Source of the DNA: Vespula vulgaris
Taxonomy: Eukaryota > Arthropoda > Insecta > Hymenoptera > Vespidae
Assembly: GCF_905475345.1 (NCBI RefSeq)
Contig: NC_066595.1
Location: 1,872,001-1,936,000, forward strand
DNA: 64,000 nucleotides
Reading direction: 5' to 3'
The notes beneath the pieces were generated by a model, which was not told the DNA's origin, searched no databases, and worked only from the letters and a program-made list of their open reading frames with translations. The translations under genes and the position numbers were made by a program. Numbering within the stretch: the first letter of the stretch is position 1; each line of letters starts with the position of its first letter. This document shows positions 12,393-26,942 of the stretch, in pieces.

Positions 12393-15300
12393 CTAATTCT
12401 CAGAGGGACTACCTTTTCCCCAGAATTTATCAAAGCGATTTCGTGCTTTTTCTAAGACATCGGTCGCCGTTGAACGATGAGCCGTACCTGGTATCACCTG
12501 AACCGGTGGTGCCTCTAACACGTGATAACCAGCCGTCGCGGTGGTGGTAGTAGTGCTGCTGCTGCTGCTGCTGATAGGCGTTCCTGTTTCTCCACTTCCA
12601 CCACCACCACCACCTCCACCACCACCACCGCCGCCGCCACCTCCTCCTGCAGTTCCTTCGCTACCTACCCCACTTTGAGGTGATTCAGCTTCGAGAATAC
12701 GGTACGGCTGATGCGGTACATTCGACGTCGACGTCGTTGTCGTCGCTGTTGTCGTTGTCGTAGGAACTCCTGAATCGATCTTCTTACGTTCTAATTCGAA
12801 CGATGGATCCTCGAGACATTTTAAATTGCTACTACCTATCGATTTCACCGGTTCTCCCTTATCCTGTTCTCCACCAGCATCGTACGATTTCTAGCAAAAG
12901 ATATCGATGGATCAGGAATCTCAAAAGAATCGAACTTTTATATGGAAATCATGTAGACTAGCTCACCTTCTCATCTTGACCAGATGCGATCACGGATTCT
13001 CCAGTGGATAAGTTCTCTACTTTCGTCGGCAATGAACAAGGACTTGCACGTCCCGAATCCATGTCCTCCTTTTGATCGGTAATCCCGCCGAAACTGCCAA
13101 GAGAGACGCTCTCGCTTTCCGGCGACTTATAACCGGAATGTTGAGAATGATGCTGCGACTTGTGCTGAGCTGCTAACTCCGGAGGAGCCGATTGCGGTGC
13201 CGATGGTACGCACGACGGTGCCCACGTCTTTGCTTCGCTATGAGGACGCGTCAGGGGCTCTTCGTGGAAATGAAGTTCCTTTTAAGTATCTTTGCGTGTA
13301 GTCGAGTGTCGTATCAAATATTTTTTTCGAAATCTTTTTCATCTTTAACTCGATTCGTATCGTAATGATTTTTTAACAACTTTCTCTTCTCAACTTTTTT
13401 TTTTTTAATACGTAATAATAATTAATATCGATCCTCGAACGTATCGTTTATCCTATCTGCTTACCCTCTCTGACGTTTTGCGTAACGGTAAACGTCTTCC
13501 CGGTATCGAGGGGCACTGTCCAGTTAACCGGTTCAGGAGAGCGCATAATCATTTGTTCCGGCGATTTCACACGCGTTGGTTCCGGTGGACTCTTTACGAC
13601 TGGCTCATCATCGATCCAAGTACCAGCACCAGCTGAGATGGCTCGTGTTTGCGACGGAGGTGTTGAAGCCACGCTCGAGTCACCTCCCGTTGCATCACCG
13701 TTCAGCTGGGGCTCTGCCGTCACTAGAAATTTTAATTCTGTTCTCAATTCGAAGCTCGTTCAACGTTTACCGACCTTAAGCGAAGATCGTCTCTTTTGTG
13801 TTTTCCATATTTCAACTATACGCCATTTAATAATTATAACACGCTTTATTTATTCGTATCGTAATACTCACTTGGCCGTGGTCTCTCGATTTCAGCGCTT
13901 CTATCCTTTTGATCTCTATCTTTATCCTTAAATTCCTTCTCTCTCTCTTTCTCCTTCGAAAACGAACAAGAAACGAAAATGAACAAATACTCGATTTATA
14001 CAGGATGATCATAAAACGCGGACTCGATGAAAGACTAATTTCACAAACGGACTCCTCGATGACGAACCTTCTACCACATTTTAGGAACATCCTATATCGA
14101 TACGAATAAAATGATATTTTTACAATACCTTCATATCCTTTGTCACAGATGGTGCACGTGGAGGCTGCCGTTTCGGTGACCTACGTTCGGTAACGCTAGG
14201 TCCAAGACTCTGAGAACGTCCAGTACGTGGACTATTCTTCGGACTGGACTTCGTTCTTGGTTGGATCTCTTCTCGGTGTTCTCTCGATTCCTCGCGTCGT
14301 CGCGGTATTACGGGCTCCAACTTCTCTCTCGTTGGAGAGGGGAGTAGTGCACCGTCGCCTGCGCGTGACGAGCACATCGTACGTTTTGCATTTTCTTTTT
14401 CTCTTTAGTAAGATTAGCGGTTTGCGTCTCTACTTACCTACGCCAGTAGTACGATCAAGATGATGACGGATCAAGAAATCTTTTCTCGCGCGACCTACGG
14501 TTTTTTCGTTATCCTATAGTAAATAATAATTCGATTAATTAATTACGAATTGTTATTCCCAAATGTTGGAATAATTTGAACGACGACGGCAATAGGTAAA
14601 ACTCGTCTAATATACGTACCAACTTCAAATCATCTTGCTGTGTAACATGAATTGGTCTTGCTTGAACCGAGGATGGTCTACCTGCTGGTGGCATCGTCAT
14701 CGCCGCTATAACCGGGGTCACTTTCCTCGTATTTTCTTTGTTCTTTTCTTCTTTCGTCACTGATCTAAATTTATTTGCAATTATTATCTCACACGGTGTA
14801 GATATATCAATAATTATTAATTTGTCGATAACACAACGTGGAAGAATTGAAAACCAACTACGACAGAACTCGTGCGAAGACTATACGAAGCTATACGACA
14901 CGTATTGCATTTCTTTCTATTCTGCATCAGCTATCAAGATCGCGATCGTCGTCGTTGTTATGAATTTTTCATCGATTCCTATGATGTCCTAGCTTTTTAA
15001 TCAGACATCAGGAGCGACCATCCTACGAAAACAAGTAATTTCTTTGTTTCGTTAAAAAGAAAATAAAAAAAGAATCAGAAAAAATGACGTTGAAATCTTT
15101 GCATTAATGTCGGAGGAAATTCTTGGAGAATGTTCCTCGAACAGGAACGACGTTTCTCGACAAGAGGATCATCCGAGATTTTCCTAGGATAATGAAATAA
15201 ACGTAAAGAGATCGGGAAATCGGTTGCGTTGCGTGAAGCAAACAACACGAGTGCGTTAGTAGTAGGTAACGCAACTTCGAGTAACGATGATGAATGATTT

Positions 15301-17832
15301 ACTGGCCTGGCAAGAGATAGAGCGTTGAGAGCGTGGTTACTGGACACTCGTTTCCACAGGGAAGCTTCATCCTCGGCTGTCAGACCGCAACCCCAGTCAC
15401 GATGCTAACGCAAACCAAAAGCAATCAGCTGCTGCGTCCTTTAGAGCATCGAGTCTAACGATTCTAATCTATGATCGCGAACCCTGCGAGTATACTAAAG
15501 ATAGATCATGCTCGTGGGAAGGTACATGTACCTACTTATATGATCGATGTACAAGAAGGATATAAAGACATATTGGTAAGATGCATGAAAAACTTATCGA
15601 TCAATGGCATGCGTTTGATCACGATGATTGAAATGAAAATTAAAGATCACCAAATCACTCGAGACAAGAAATTCACTCGTCGTTAAAAGGAGTAGTTTAC
15701 GTGGATTCGTTTGGATTACGAAAGACAATCGTGCGGACGAACACCCACGTAGAAACTAACTCGACTATAAAAACGAAAGACTGAACACACTGGGGAATGT
15801 CATTCATATCGAATTGGATAATATCAAAAGAGAGACAAGACAAGGTTGATTGTGTTGGAGGAAGAGTAAAGAAAAAAAGGAGGTAGTGGAACAAACAAAT
15901 GGAGAATAAAAATCTTCCCTTTGAGTCGATTTACGCGAATTACCTTGTACTCGTCAGCGAGTCGTCTTAGTTCGATCACCTCTGCCGTAGGGAATGGTTT
16001 CTCTTGCGATTTGCTCGCCGCTTTATCGTCACTTCCCGATATCCTTACGGTTTTACCCCCTGATTTTCTACCCCTGTAAATAATCAGTAGCTGATGAGGG
16101 ATACGCATGTGATGCGATTATCGATCGAGAAGGTAATTTATCGTGACTTCATCACACTGATCAGAACCGTCGTAGGTGCTTTTAATTCTTCGATCGTGTT
16201 CATGTTATAAATTTAAAAGAGCTTTAAAAGAAGTCGCGGGAGTCTCTGACCTGAACGCTATCTTTAAATCTGACGTATCCTCTTCGCGTTCGTCTCCTTC
16301 TAGAACCGTTCCATCGATAGTGTCCGTACCTGTCCCGCCCACCAATGGTTCTAATTCGGACGCTTGGACGCCTATATATTATATCAATCGTCGAAAAATT
16401 ATTCGAATTGTTGATAAACGTAAAAATTCATAATCGATAGACTTACTCACCGTCCCGTTTGTGATCCACATCCCCAGGTCTTTTCTTATGAACTGGCGCG
16501 GGACCAGAAGGTACGATACCCTGTTTGAGTGCTCCCATACTGAGAGATTTTCTTGGAGGTCCACCAGCACCTAAGGTTGCTCCCGTCGATATAATGGGTG
16601 CTCCTGCATCGCCGTTCGTTAATTGGGGTCGTCTAGGCCATGCGAATTGTAAACGGTATTCGGTACTGATACGAGATATCGCCTTGCTCAGTTGACTAGC
16701 TGGTACAGTGCTTGTTACTTCCTACGATCATATTTTTCATTACGAACATAGATGTAGATATATGTTACGATCGTTTTCGAAAAGAATAAACTCGTACAAT
16801 CCGAATTTACCTGAACCTTATCAGCTACGAGATTCGAATCTATAACGTCCAAACCACCGCCGTCCGCCGTCGGAATAAATTCGTGAGTCTTGTACGCCAA
16901 TTCGGGACATTTCTTTCTTCTCGGCAATGGCGGTTCTAAGGTAGGTCCTAAAACACAAAATATTTGTCAGAGGATACAAAGCATCTAATCGTTCTTCCTG
17001 TTAGAATCGAGTTCAATCTAGGACGACTTTCAGATTCCAATCTCTGGTGCACGACAGCGAGAGAGCGCAAATTGTTTCGCTAAATTGCGCGCTTAACGAT
17101 CGACGCTTATCAAGGGATGATTCAATGGGACCTGGAGCATTGAAACGTGCGTTGTTCGTTCTTATTGTCTTTTTTTCTTTCTTTTTCTATCTTCTTTTTT
17201 TTTTTCTTTATTCCATGTACCTGCGGGCTATTACTAATGCGCCACCCTACTGCGGTCGTGCACAAACGAGTATAATAATCATGCGTTATATTCCAGGCGC
17301 ATAAGCTCCATCGCAGAAATGTCAAGCAGAGCGAGAGGGAATCAAAACTTGAAAATAAAGTAATCGCGTAGCTAAAATATCGTTGAAAATTTTCGTACAT
17401 ACATATAGATATTCTATATAAGAATGCATGCAGAGTAATAAAAATTTGTCGAAACTTTGGAAGAGAGAAAGAAGACGAATATACATATGTATGTCTCAAG
17501 CATTGAATGATGGTGGGGAAACGTTTCTTGTGTCTTTAGGAATGTGTACATAAATTGTAAATAGAAAAAAGACAAACGTATGTGTATCTACGTCGGAACA
17601 GCTCTTTGCGTTACCTATGAAGTAAATAAAAGAATGAAAACATTTTCCTTTGGTGTGTATTCAAAGGTCAAAATTCAGCGAAAGCCTGTGTATTTATTAT
17701 ACTTGATCTCTTACACCAAACCTATGTTTGTATTTCGTCCTAAGTTAAGGTCGATAGATAGAGATTCCGAAATTTATATCAGTGTTAAGACAAAGCTGAC
17801 GCGAGACGGATGGATTCGTGTCGTGCGGATTA

Positions 17833-17888
<56 letters not shown>

Positions 17889-18636
17889 TATATAGAAAGC
17901 ATCGCCTATAACGAATGTTCGAGATAGGTACACTTACTTTTCTTCTTTGAAATCATATAAAACAGGACGATATATGTATATACAGGTATGTACTTAGCTC
18001 GATGGAATCTTAAGCAGCAATAATTAAATTATTAAAGTTATCAACAATTAAACGAGTTTCGCATAGCCAATGAAAGAAAGCGATATGATAGATTTATTTG
18101 CGTTACGCCAATATTTTTTCATTTCTTTTTTTTTTTTTTTTTATGAATAATTTCAATATCTCTATTTGAATTAGAATTTATTTATTTAGATATCGTATCC
18201 AAAGATTGGTATCGTCCGGCCCGAAAAAAATATCTGATCAATACTTTCGTCAAATTCCTTACGCACACACATTCGTTGAACAGCTTTCCTTCATTGAAAA
18301 TATTTTCTTGTTTACGCGTCTTCGCTTAGAAATCAAAAAGGGGATCAAAAGTTAGGATAAAAACGTAACAATAAGTGGGTGTTTATGGTGTGCGCGTTTG
18401 TGGTTAAGGAGTGCGATGGGCGCGGCTTGGGATATATAACGAGCGAAATCAAGAAAAAATAATTCACGGACTTCGAATGTCGCCGATCGCTTAATCTTAC
18501 CTTCGCTGTTCTCGTCCTCGGTTGACTTCGCCGACTGCAGTTTTGCGTTCGCCTGTTTGGCTGTAATGAAAATTCGCAGTTGGGACTGTTCTCTACTTTT
18601 TTGTTATCTATTTTTTTTTTATTTTCATGTATTTTG

Positions 18637-18695
<59 letters not shown>

Positions 18696-21654
18696 ACTCT
18701 TTCTTTCTTTCTCTTTCTCTCAGTTTCTTGACCGACGTTCAACACCTATTTTTATCGTTAGACAATTTCGAGGAACACTCATACCGATACGAAGAGCAAT
18801 AAGGAGCGAACATAAAATTCAACGTGGAAACGAAAGTACCGCAGTCGTATAATGCTTGCTGTCACGCGATGAAGTAGCGAAATTTTTTTCGATCGAAATT
18901 TTGTTCTTATTACTATATATGAAGGAAACACTAAGAAAAATAGTAAAATTATTCTCTATAACATTGTTGTATTCTACGTTTCTATAAAGTGTTCAAACAC
19001 TGTCGGCGTACCTTTGAATTAGTAACGGAGCAAAGTAGGAGAGGCGAGACCGTAAGAATTCTCTACGTCAATCGGTAGAACGATCTTACTTAACCCCATT
19101 TTTTTTGGGATTAGTAAACGCATCTACGTTTCGTGACTAAAGGCAACGAGCTGACGTAACATCGATACAGGAACATTAAACTATGATGATATACGATAAA
19201 ATGTAACGTGCAGAGAACTACATAATATATATCGTTATTATTGTTCGATTGTGTGAGAGGAACTGGTGAACGGTCAAAATTACGATAACAAGAAGAATCT
19301 TTTAGAAAAGAAAGGTATAAAAAAAAATAGGCAAACCCCGTTTGGTAACGTACAATACAATGGACAATCTCGACGTTTAATAATTCGTATGTTTTTCAAG
19401 AGTGCATATATGATAAACAGATCGCAGAGAAAATATCTTAGCCTTAGTGTGAGAGTGAATCAAGATCAGACATAATGTGGAGCGTGTGCGATAATGAAGT
19501 AACCACGAGGAGTAGCACACATTGAAATAAAACCACTAAGAACATCCTTAAGGGCACAGTAAGAAAAGAAGGGGGCGGGGGAGAGAGAAAGGAATTCAAT
19601 AAAGCTAATCTCGGCCCTGAAGATATAAACACGAATCCGTGGACTTTGAAGCGTATCAATTTAACAAATTAATCGTTTATGTGAAAAAATCGAGCGATTA
19701 AGTCTCGTAGAATTCGTTTCTCGTTTAAGATATTTAAGCGATGCGATAGAGAGCATCGAATCGTTTTCGCAATTCTTCTAATTTCACCCTTAACGAAGCT
19801 TTTCCCCTTTCTATATCGACCTCGTTCAGACAAAATTGAGCCAAGCTCAGCCAAAAAAAAAAAATATTTGCCAACGTCTACGAACGAGATCCACTTACGA
19901 GTCCATCGGAAAATAACGGAACACGAGAGGAATCGCGTTGGCTGTTTAAAAAGAGCTACGATTTAGAACGAACTATTGGAAAAGAGGCCGTAGAGAGAAG
20001 GGGAAGCCTCATTGCGAGCGGAACGTAGCAGCGGAAGAACGATTTGTTGCTGGCGATCGTACGTATACTACATACATACGTATGTATATGTATATATGTA
20101 TATATATATACACATATGCACATATATATACATATACACACGTTATATGTATATTTCATTCTAATAGCGTCTCTAATGTCCAGCGCATCGATAAAAAAAG
20201 AACTCATCTTAATGTATTATTATTATTATATGTATATATATATGTATATACATATATACGTGAGGCCATGGATTCACGTCTATCGATGATGATGTTATAT
20301 GCTCATCCAAACGTCGCCAGCGAATCATTTGTTACGATTAAAGCTTGATAAAATGTTGAATTGTCTTTTCTATATTCGTGTTTTTTTTTTTTTTTTTTAA
20401 TATCCAATAGAACTTACTGGACGTCGGTGGTGGTTGAGGCGCCCGGCGAACGATTGTATGCTCTTGTTGCGGCCCTGTATATTCGTGCCATGTGTACGTG
20501 CTCCTGTATTCCGAATGGAGCTGCTGTAACACATAATTAATGTTATTTGCAAGATGAAGAGCAGCCTGGAATATAAAGGATCTATACACTTTTTTATATC
20601 TTAATTCTTGGTTAGAAAAGTTTCTAAAATGATTTTATTAATTTTCTCTGAAGTTGGTATTAAAAGTCGACAATTAATTATTAAAGCTCGTTACACGAAA
20701 ATTACGAACAAAATAAAAGCATACTAGTTTCCAACGCGCAAGCTTTTATTACGCAACACCTGCAATATTTGACATATGTCCGCATCGTGGACGGTGCTCC
20801 GACGCTTCTTGGCGTTCGATTTTACGTTGACCCATCAATTTCTATGCCAACGGGGCTTTGCACGTGAAAAGATCGTTTGAAGATTATAATGAATCTAAGG
20901 GCCGGTCTAGGTACGAATGGCATAGTCATTTCCGTCGGGCATGCGCGAGTTCCATCGAGCGACGTTATCTTGCGAATTAATACGTTGAACTCTCAAAAAA
21001 CTATGAAACTATCGAACTTTCTTCGAGATATTTTTATAGTCCTTACCAAGAAAATATAACTACGATCTACATATAACTATCCATCGACTTTTATAACTAT
21101 CAATCAAGCCTTTCTCTTACAATCATGCAGTCGTGCAAATGTTGTCGAACGTGTTCATGTATTTCATCCGTTTCTAATCAATTCCTTCCATATTTAATTT
21201 TAACAGCAATACGAAAAAAAAAACCAAAATGTAAAAAATACTTTCAATCAAATCTACGCAATCGAACTTTAACGAGACGCAATCTAAATATTATAAAATG
21301 TAATTATTCCCTGAAAAAAGGTAAGAATGTAAACGATCGAAAGAAATAATTGCGATTTGATAAAAAAAAAATTCTCTCATCGATTTTTCAAGCTCCTTCG
21401 GTTTTCCGCGAAAGCATCGTTGGCGAAGGCGGAAAAAGACGTTTTTACCGCAATACTCTCCCCCTCCCCTGTATCCTGACGGCGCCGTTGCTGTCGCCAT
21501 CGTCGTAGGCGACGGTGGTGGCAGCGGCACCACCAGCACCGCCCTAGAAACGTCGATCGAGCAAGTGAGGAATTTGCTCGACGATTCTCCTTCTCACCTT
21601 GTCAATCGGCATCGAAGGACACGCACGACAAAGGTTCCAGAATGAACCGATCAT
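12393..21654 (-). CDS. MDM1-like centriolar microtubule-binding protein
   Basis: MDM1 binds microtubules, localises to centrioles and, in vertebrates, restrains centriole duplication. Fifteen minus-strand exons join in phase: 21598-21612 (ATG of MPIDK), 20418-20523, 18501-18560, 16811-16947, 16451-16721, 16251-16371, 15944-16073, 15341-15404, 14620-14759, 14438-14513, 14129-14358, 13872-13953, 13465-13722, 12967-13259, 12393-12890. This gives 826 residues. Diagnostic motifs are the SEYxxxYxW repeats (SEYRSTYTW in exon 2, TEYRLQFAW in exon 5), an N-terminus MPIDK-QLHSEYRSTYTW that aligns with vertebrate MDM1 (start Met-Pro, then SEYQRNFLW), and the C-terminal EKARNRFDKFWGKG, matching the vertebrate ARAKKRKENFWGK end. 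The long last exon also has Thr, Ser and Gly runs. An in-frame ATG at 21654 would add 14 residues. The weakest joins are 15341/14759 and the acceptor at 13259. Confidence 0.75.
12596..12650 (-). repeat. Coding poly-glycine repeat in the last MDM1 exon
   Basis: GGT/GGC codons encode a run of about 17 glycines, flanked by Ser and Thr runs (AGC and ACC/ACA codon tracts). Such a tract is expected to vary in length between individuals and lies in the unstructured part before the conserved C-terminal FWGK motif. Confidence 0.85.
16948..18500 (-). other. MDM1 intron with (TA)n tract
   Basis: Intron between the exons ending 18501 and starting 16947. It contains a TA repeat at 17838-17881 and T-rich runs. 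No exon was found inside it. Confidence 0.6.
18561..20417 (-). other. MDM1 intron with (TC)n tract
   Basis: Intron between the exons at 20418 and 18560. It contains a CT repeat at 18642-18721 and TA/TG-alternating sequence near 20080-20150. Nothing coding is seen. Confidence 0.6.
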
Positions 21655-22474
21655 GAGGCCGCGGTGTATGGGGCAGTGCAAGGATGGTGACACACAGCCG
21701 CTATTACAGCGACGGGTCCGTTAGAAGCGACGATCTTGCCCACGGGCCAGGCCAGGTTGCCTTTCTCCCGTTGAATATTCGTGACGATTATAATCCAAAA
21801 AAAAAGATTCACGATTTTCTTCCTTCTTCTTTCCTCTTTGATATCTTATTGTTATCTTTGTTATCCTTGATTTTCTTCCTCTTCTTCGTCTTAAATTTGA
21901 TGTAATTTCAAATCGATGTAATTTAAACGAAGAGAATGTCCCTTAGTCTATCCTTCTGATTCTCCACTCTAACAGTAGAGTCCCATAAAGGTAGTAGCAC
22001 CCCCGTTATCATTATTATTATCATCGTCGTTATCATTATCATCATCGTTATGATCATCATCGTCATCATTATCATTGTCAAGATTATCATTATCATCATC
22101 ATCGTTGTCATCGTCGTGATAAATCCGTGTGACAGGAAAAATCGAAAAAAATTAATGGACTTATGCTTTAAACACGATTCTCGATTAATGAATTTAAAGT
22201 TATGTTATTTCTAAATATTTTGGACGTTCGAGTAACTTTTTAACTTATTAACGACAGAGGAAAAATGCACTTTACGAACACAGAAGTGATCGATAAATTT
22301 TGTTAAAGTGTTATGAGAGCTTTCAATCTAAAACCGATAAAAAGGGTTGGATCGAATATTTTTAAGGGCTGTCACTCGATCATCTCTAACGATGGCTTTC
22401 CACTGTCCTTCCGTTAAGCACAAGGGTTTCCTTTTCCGTCCTCCCTCCCTCTGTACTTCCCTCCCTCCCTCCCT

Positions 22475-22523
<49 letters not shown>

Positions 22524-22817
22524 GTTTTCTTACTCCCTTCTTCTTTCACCCTTTCTACCACCCTTTTCTACCGCGATTATAATCGAAACTTAAATTACAT
22601 AGCCAATTTCATCGATCATCAATAGTCGATACGCCTGGGAAGGTTGATTTTTGACAGATCGTTCGGTAGAAGAAATTTTCTCCTTGATCACTTAATCAAA
22701 TGAATGTATGTGAAATCAAATGGAGATAGATACGGTGACAATAAGGATGTCCCTGTGTGTTAGAGGATATTAAGCAGAGAGAAAAAGAGAAAAAGAGAGA
22801 CGGGCAAAAAGTGAAAG

Positions 22818-22848
<31 letters not shown>

Positions 22849-23601
22849 GAAAGAGAGGATAAAATGAAAATAATAAAATAATAAGAGAAAAATTCGTCGA
22901 GGGAAACACGTACGAAGAGAAAGACGACGAGGACTTCTCGAGATTAGCCGACGAGACGAAACGACGAAACGACGAGACGGCCAGACGAACGGAGCAAGAA
23001 CGGAATCGTGAGAGGCACTGGTCCAACGTCGCACCACCGATCGCACCGACGTTGCGTAGGGCGCCGCGTCGCCGGCAAGACGGCTACCACCACCACCACC
23101 ACCATCGAGTCATGGCAGGAGGGTTGTGATGCAGGCGCAGGCGCTAAACCGTATCGGGTCGATAGTCCGCAACGTTACTCCCCCGTGGATACTCCCTACT
23201 GCCCTCTCTCTCTCTCTCTCTCTCTTTTTCTTTCCCTCTCTTTTTCCCTCTTTCTCTCTCTCTCTCTCTCTCTCGCACCACTCTTCTAGCTCCCTCATAA
23301 GTACTATCCTCCTACCCTTCTCCTTGCACTAACACTCACGCTCTCGCGCACGCTCTCTTTTAAATCGCACATTTATTCGCTCGCTTGTCCGTGTCTATCT
23401 CTATCTCTTTTTCTCTTTCTTCATCGTCGTCGTCGTCGTCGTCGTCGTCGTTGTCCGTTGTGTCTATTCCGCTTACTTAGAATTTCTGGCTTCATGCCTC
23501 CGGCTTATCCGTTGTCAATATTACCATTTCTTAGTTTCATCGTTACGAACGGTCAGAGTTCAGCCTTCTCTTTTGGTCCTTTTCTACATTATATGTTCTC
23601 T

Positions 23602-23634
<33 letters not shown>

Positions 23635-24373
23635 CTTCACTTTTCCATTCTTTCCTCTTTTTTTTCTTTCTTGAACTTTCTTTTCGATTTCCTCTCCTTC
23701 AACAATGCGCTCTGTGTATAGGCAATCCATAGGACAACGATTAATATCAGCAATAGAGCAATATCAATGACTCCGATATTCATCGTTCTACATGTTCAAC
23801 CATTCTCTCTCCCCTTTGATCACTTCCGTTTCCTCCTGCGGCCGATCTTTCTTCCTTCTTCTTTTTCTTCTTCCTACCTCCTACCAAAAAATAATGTTCC
23901 TTCTTCTCTTTTTTCTCTTCCCGTCCTCCCCACAACCTCCCACGTCCTGTCACGTACCAGGCGCCACGATGTCTAGGCGGGGTTATAACGTTGACTATCT
24001 TCTATGAGTGCACGCGCACTCGTACCGTTTGTTTGCAGCAGTCTTTTCCTTCAAGCACTTCGGGAACCAATAAGTTTCTACATTTCTTTTAAAAACGTGA
24101 CAAAGTTGAGAAAATTCACGGTTCGTCGTGAACTGTCGTGAATAACTGAACTGAGTCATCGTTCTACCCACGTGAAATAATTTGTGAGAATATAGAGAGA
24201 CCCTCGTTGAAGATTATTCTGTTAATTCGTTCAGTTCGCAATTGGCAAAACGAAAGAGGAAGTAAGATAGAGCTCGATAGAAACCTCAAGGCCTTAGCTT
24301 TCGTATTCGTGAGAAACAATGTGATTTAGCTCCCTATTTGAAAAGGCGATACTCGCTTAACGAAGCACCGTGG

Positions 24374-24410
<37 letters not shown>

Positions 24411-24480
24411 TGCCTCTGTATATATATGTATATACGTTTTTGTATTGGATTGAGAATACTTTCGGAAACAATGTAAGTAC
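21655..24480 (-). other. GC-rich to repeat-rich stretch upstream of MDM1
   Basis: The first 150 bases beyond the MDM1 start exon are locally GC-rich, as expected for a promoter or 5' UTR. Further out lie ATC/GTC tracts (22010-22120), TCCC/TC (22459-22523), GA (22800-22857), TC (23203-23274), CGT (23423-23450) and TTC (23607-23638) repeats. Short GC-rich open segments near 21450-21540 and 23955-24005 on the minus strand are flanked by possible splice sites, but I could not place them in any model. Confidence 0.5.
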
Positions 24481-24690
24481 CATCGGCAACGTAACTTGAT
24501 GCCTTCCTGACGCGGGGTCGTCGTGGGCCATCGAGTGTTATTCGATGGCCACTAGGCTCCTCAGAAGGTGTCTGGTGTACGTAGATGTAACTGTGACCCA
24601 ATTCGTAGAAAAATTTCCTATCTACGGTGTGCGTGTGTAATTAAAATAAGACTTCTTTTTTCCTTTTTATTTCCTCTTTTTTTTTCTTCG

Positions 24691-24721
<31 letters not shown>

Positions 24722-26907
24722 AGAGAAATGTGAAAATATATGAAGCCAAATGGGACATTTGTCTATATTTTCATTTTCTTCTTTCTCTCTTGTCTTTCGA
24801 GATATATTTTAAGATATTCTCTTTTACCAAGGGTTTTGTTCAAATAAAGCGATCATTTTCCATATCTTATCTTTCGTTATCAAAAAGCAGAGACAGATGT
24901 TACAAACGCACGAGCTCGGAGCTCTATTATTCTTTCGTAAATGTGTAGACACGATCATCTCGAGCTATACGAAATTGTCACTTACCTGGACGATCGAGTC
25001 TAGTTTCCCCGATGGGTTTGGATTTAAACAAACATGCTTTGCGACATGCGATCTTAAAATAGAATAATGCGAATCGATCGTTCAGCAAGGAATTATTCCG
25101 AGTTTCAGAATGACAACAATTCTATCCTATGAATGGATACCACATTCTCTCATCGATATCTCTTTCTCTCTCTCTCTCTCTCTTTACTAACATAAGCTAC
25201 TCGAAGGTAAGGCGAGACTAAAACTCTAGAATAAATTCGCTCACAGGGAAACTTCTCTCACATAGAGCGTCTACTAGAAATAAATCAATAAGGATTGTAA
25301 CCCCTCACATAGATTACGACCTAGACTGCTAAATTCTCTTCATTATTTGTTTTCTTTTTACACTGCATCCAAACAAAAGCGTAATTATTTTTATTTTTTA
25401 TTTTTTTTACTTTTACAGAGAACAGAAACGTTCAGAGAACGTTCTTTATTTGTTTAAAACGTATCTACACGCGTCAATGTATTTATACCATTACCAAATA
25501 TCATATTTAAAAACAAACTCGATCTTCATTTCAACGGTGATCATAAAAGTATAGTCTAATTGTAAGTTAAAAAATTTTGTTTAATTAATTTATTACATAA
25601 TTCATGTAATTAGATAATTGATGTTAGATTTCCTTTACATTTTTTATTTAGACCATCTCTTTCATAATCACTTATTCACTTGTCACAACTAATTCGTAAT
25701 AGAATCTCGTTTTACTCTGTTGCGTAAATTCATATTTTAATCCTCCGTTTAATCCAATCTATACTTAATAATAATTATAACAACAATTTAATTCATTTAA
25801 TGATTAAAATGGCAGAACAATGGATGAACCTTCTTACGTAACAAAAATAGAACGTCAACTTCAATTTCTTTAGCTATATAAGACACAATAGCAAAGTAGT
25901 TCAAGTAAATACTATCGAAGTGGAATCATCTAGCGTTATTCTATACACGTGCAGTAACCACGTGTACACACACAAATACACACTGTCGCATAGACACGTA
26001 CCTACGCGAAGCATAGAAAAAAATCAACGGGAATCGAGGACTTTCTTTTATCCACTGAATTAATAAAATCTATTTTCCTGTTTCTTTTTTTTTCAAAATC
26101 AATATATGCTATTGTCTATATCTAAGGATTAAAAACTTCAGTTAAAATAAAATTGAAGTCACTATCGTTAGAATCGTATAGAATATCAATAAAAATTTGT
26201 ATTATATATATATAAATGTTATTATAAAAATCTAAAATATCTTTCACCATTCTTATATTTACTTACTTTCTCCATTTTTTATTTATTTATTTATTTATTT
26301 TTTAATAGAATGATATAAGTATCACCAACGCATGTAAATGCATAAGAGAGACAAGTGCAAAAATCTAATATACGTAATTAAATACGTATGCATATAATAT
26401 AACATAAAAATACTTGTCTCTAAGGGAAATACATTTCAATCGTGCTAACCTAAAAAAAAAATAGAAGAAAAAAAAATATTCTACCAAGGGCACTACTACG
26501 AAGACTTAAGGAACGGGTTATTTACAGGTCCTGTTAAAAAATAAAACATTGCGATTGTCTGTTTATCAAATGTCGTTTATGTTGTCATGTCGTACAGAGA
26601 AGATTTTTTTTTTTGTTTTTCAATAATTACTATACAAGCATAAAAATTGATTTATACTTGATAAATGAAGTATCACGGACCAAAGGAGATGGGAATTTAA
26701 AAAAAAAAGTGTATCAATTGTCATCGTAAATATGTAAATATTTGTTAAAAAAAAAGTGCCGCGTTGATTAATTCATAAAAATTTTTTCAGTTATTATTAT
26801 ATAATATGAACTTTACTAGCCGTAATCGATCGTAAATGTTATTCAATTTGCGCGCCATATTCTACCATATTTTTTGTGAATAATCATTAATTATAAAAGA
26901 GATAAAC

Positions 26908-26942
<35 letters not shown>

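Noticed and set aside
13576..13931. Plus-strand frames over MDM1 exons
   Set aside because: Shadows of the minus-strand exons at 13465-13722 and 13872-13953, which join in phase with their neighbours.
18557..18852. Leu/Ser-rich membrane-like frames
   Set aside because: They are translations of the (TC)n microsatellite inside an MDM1 intron.
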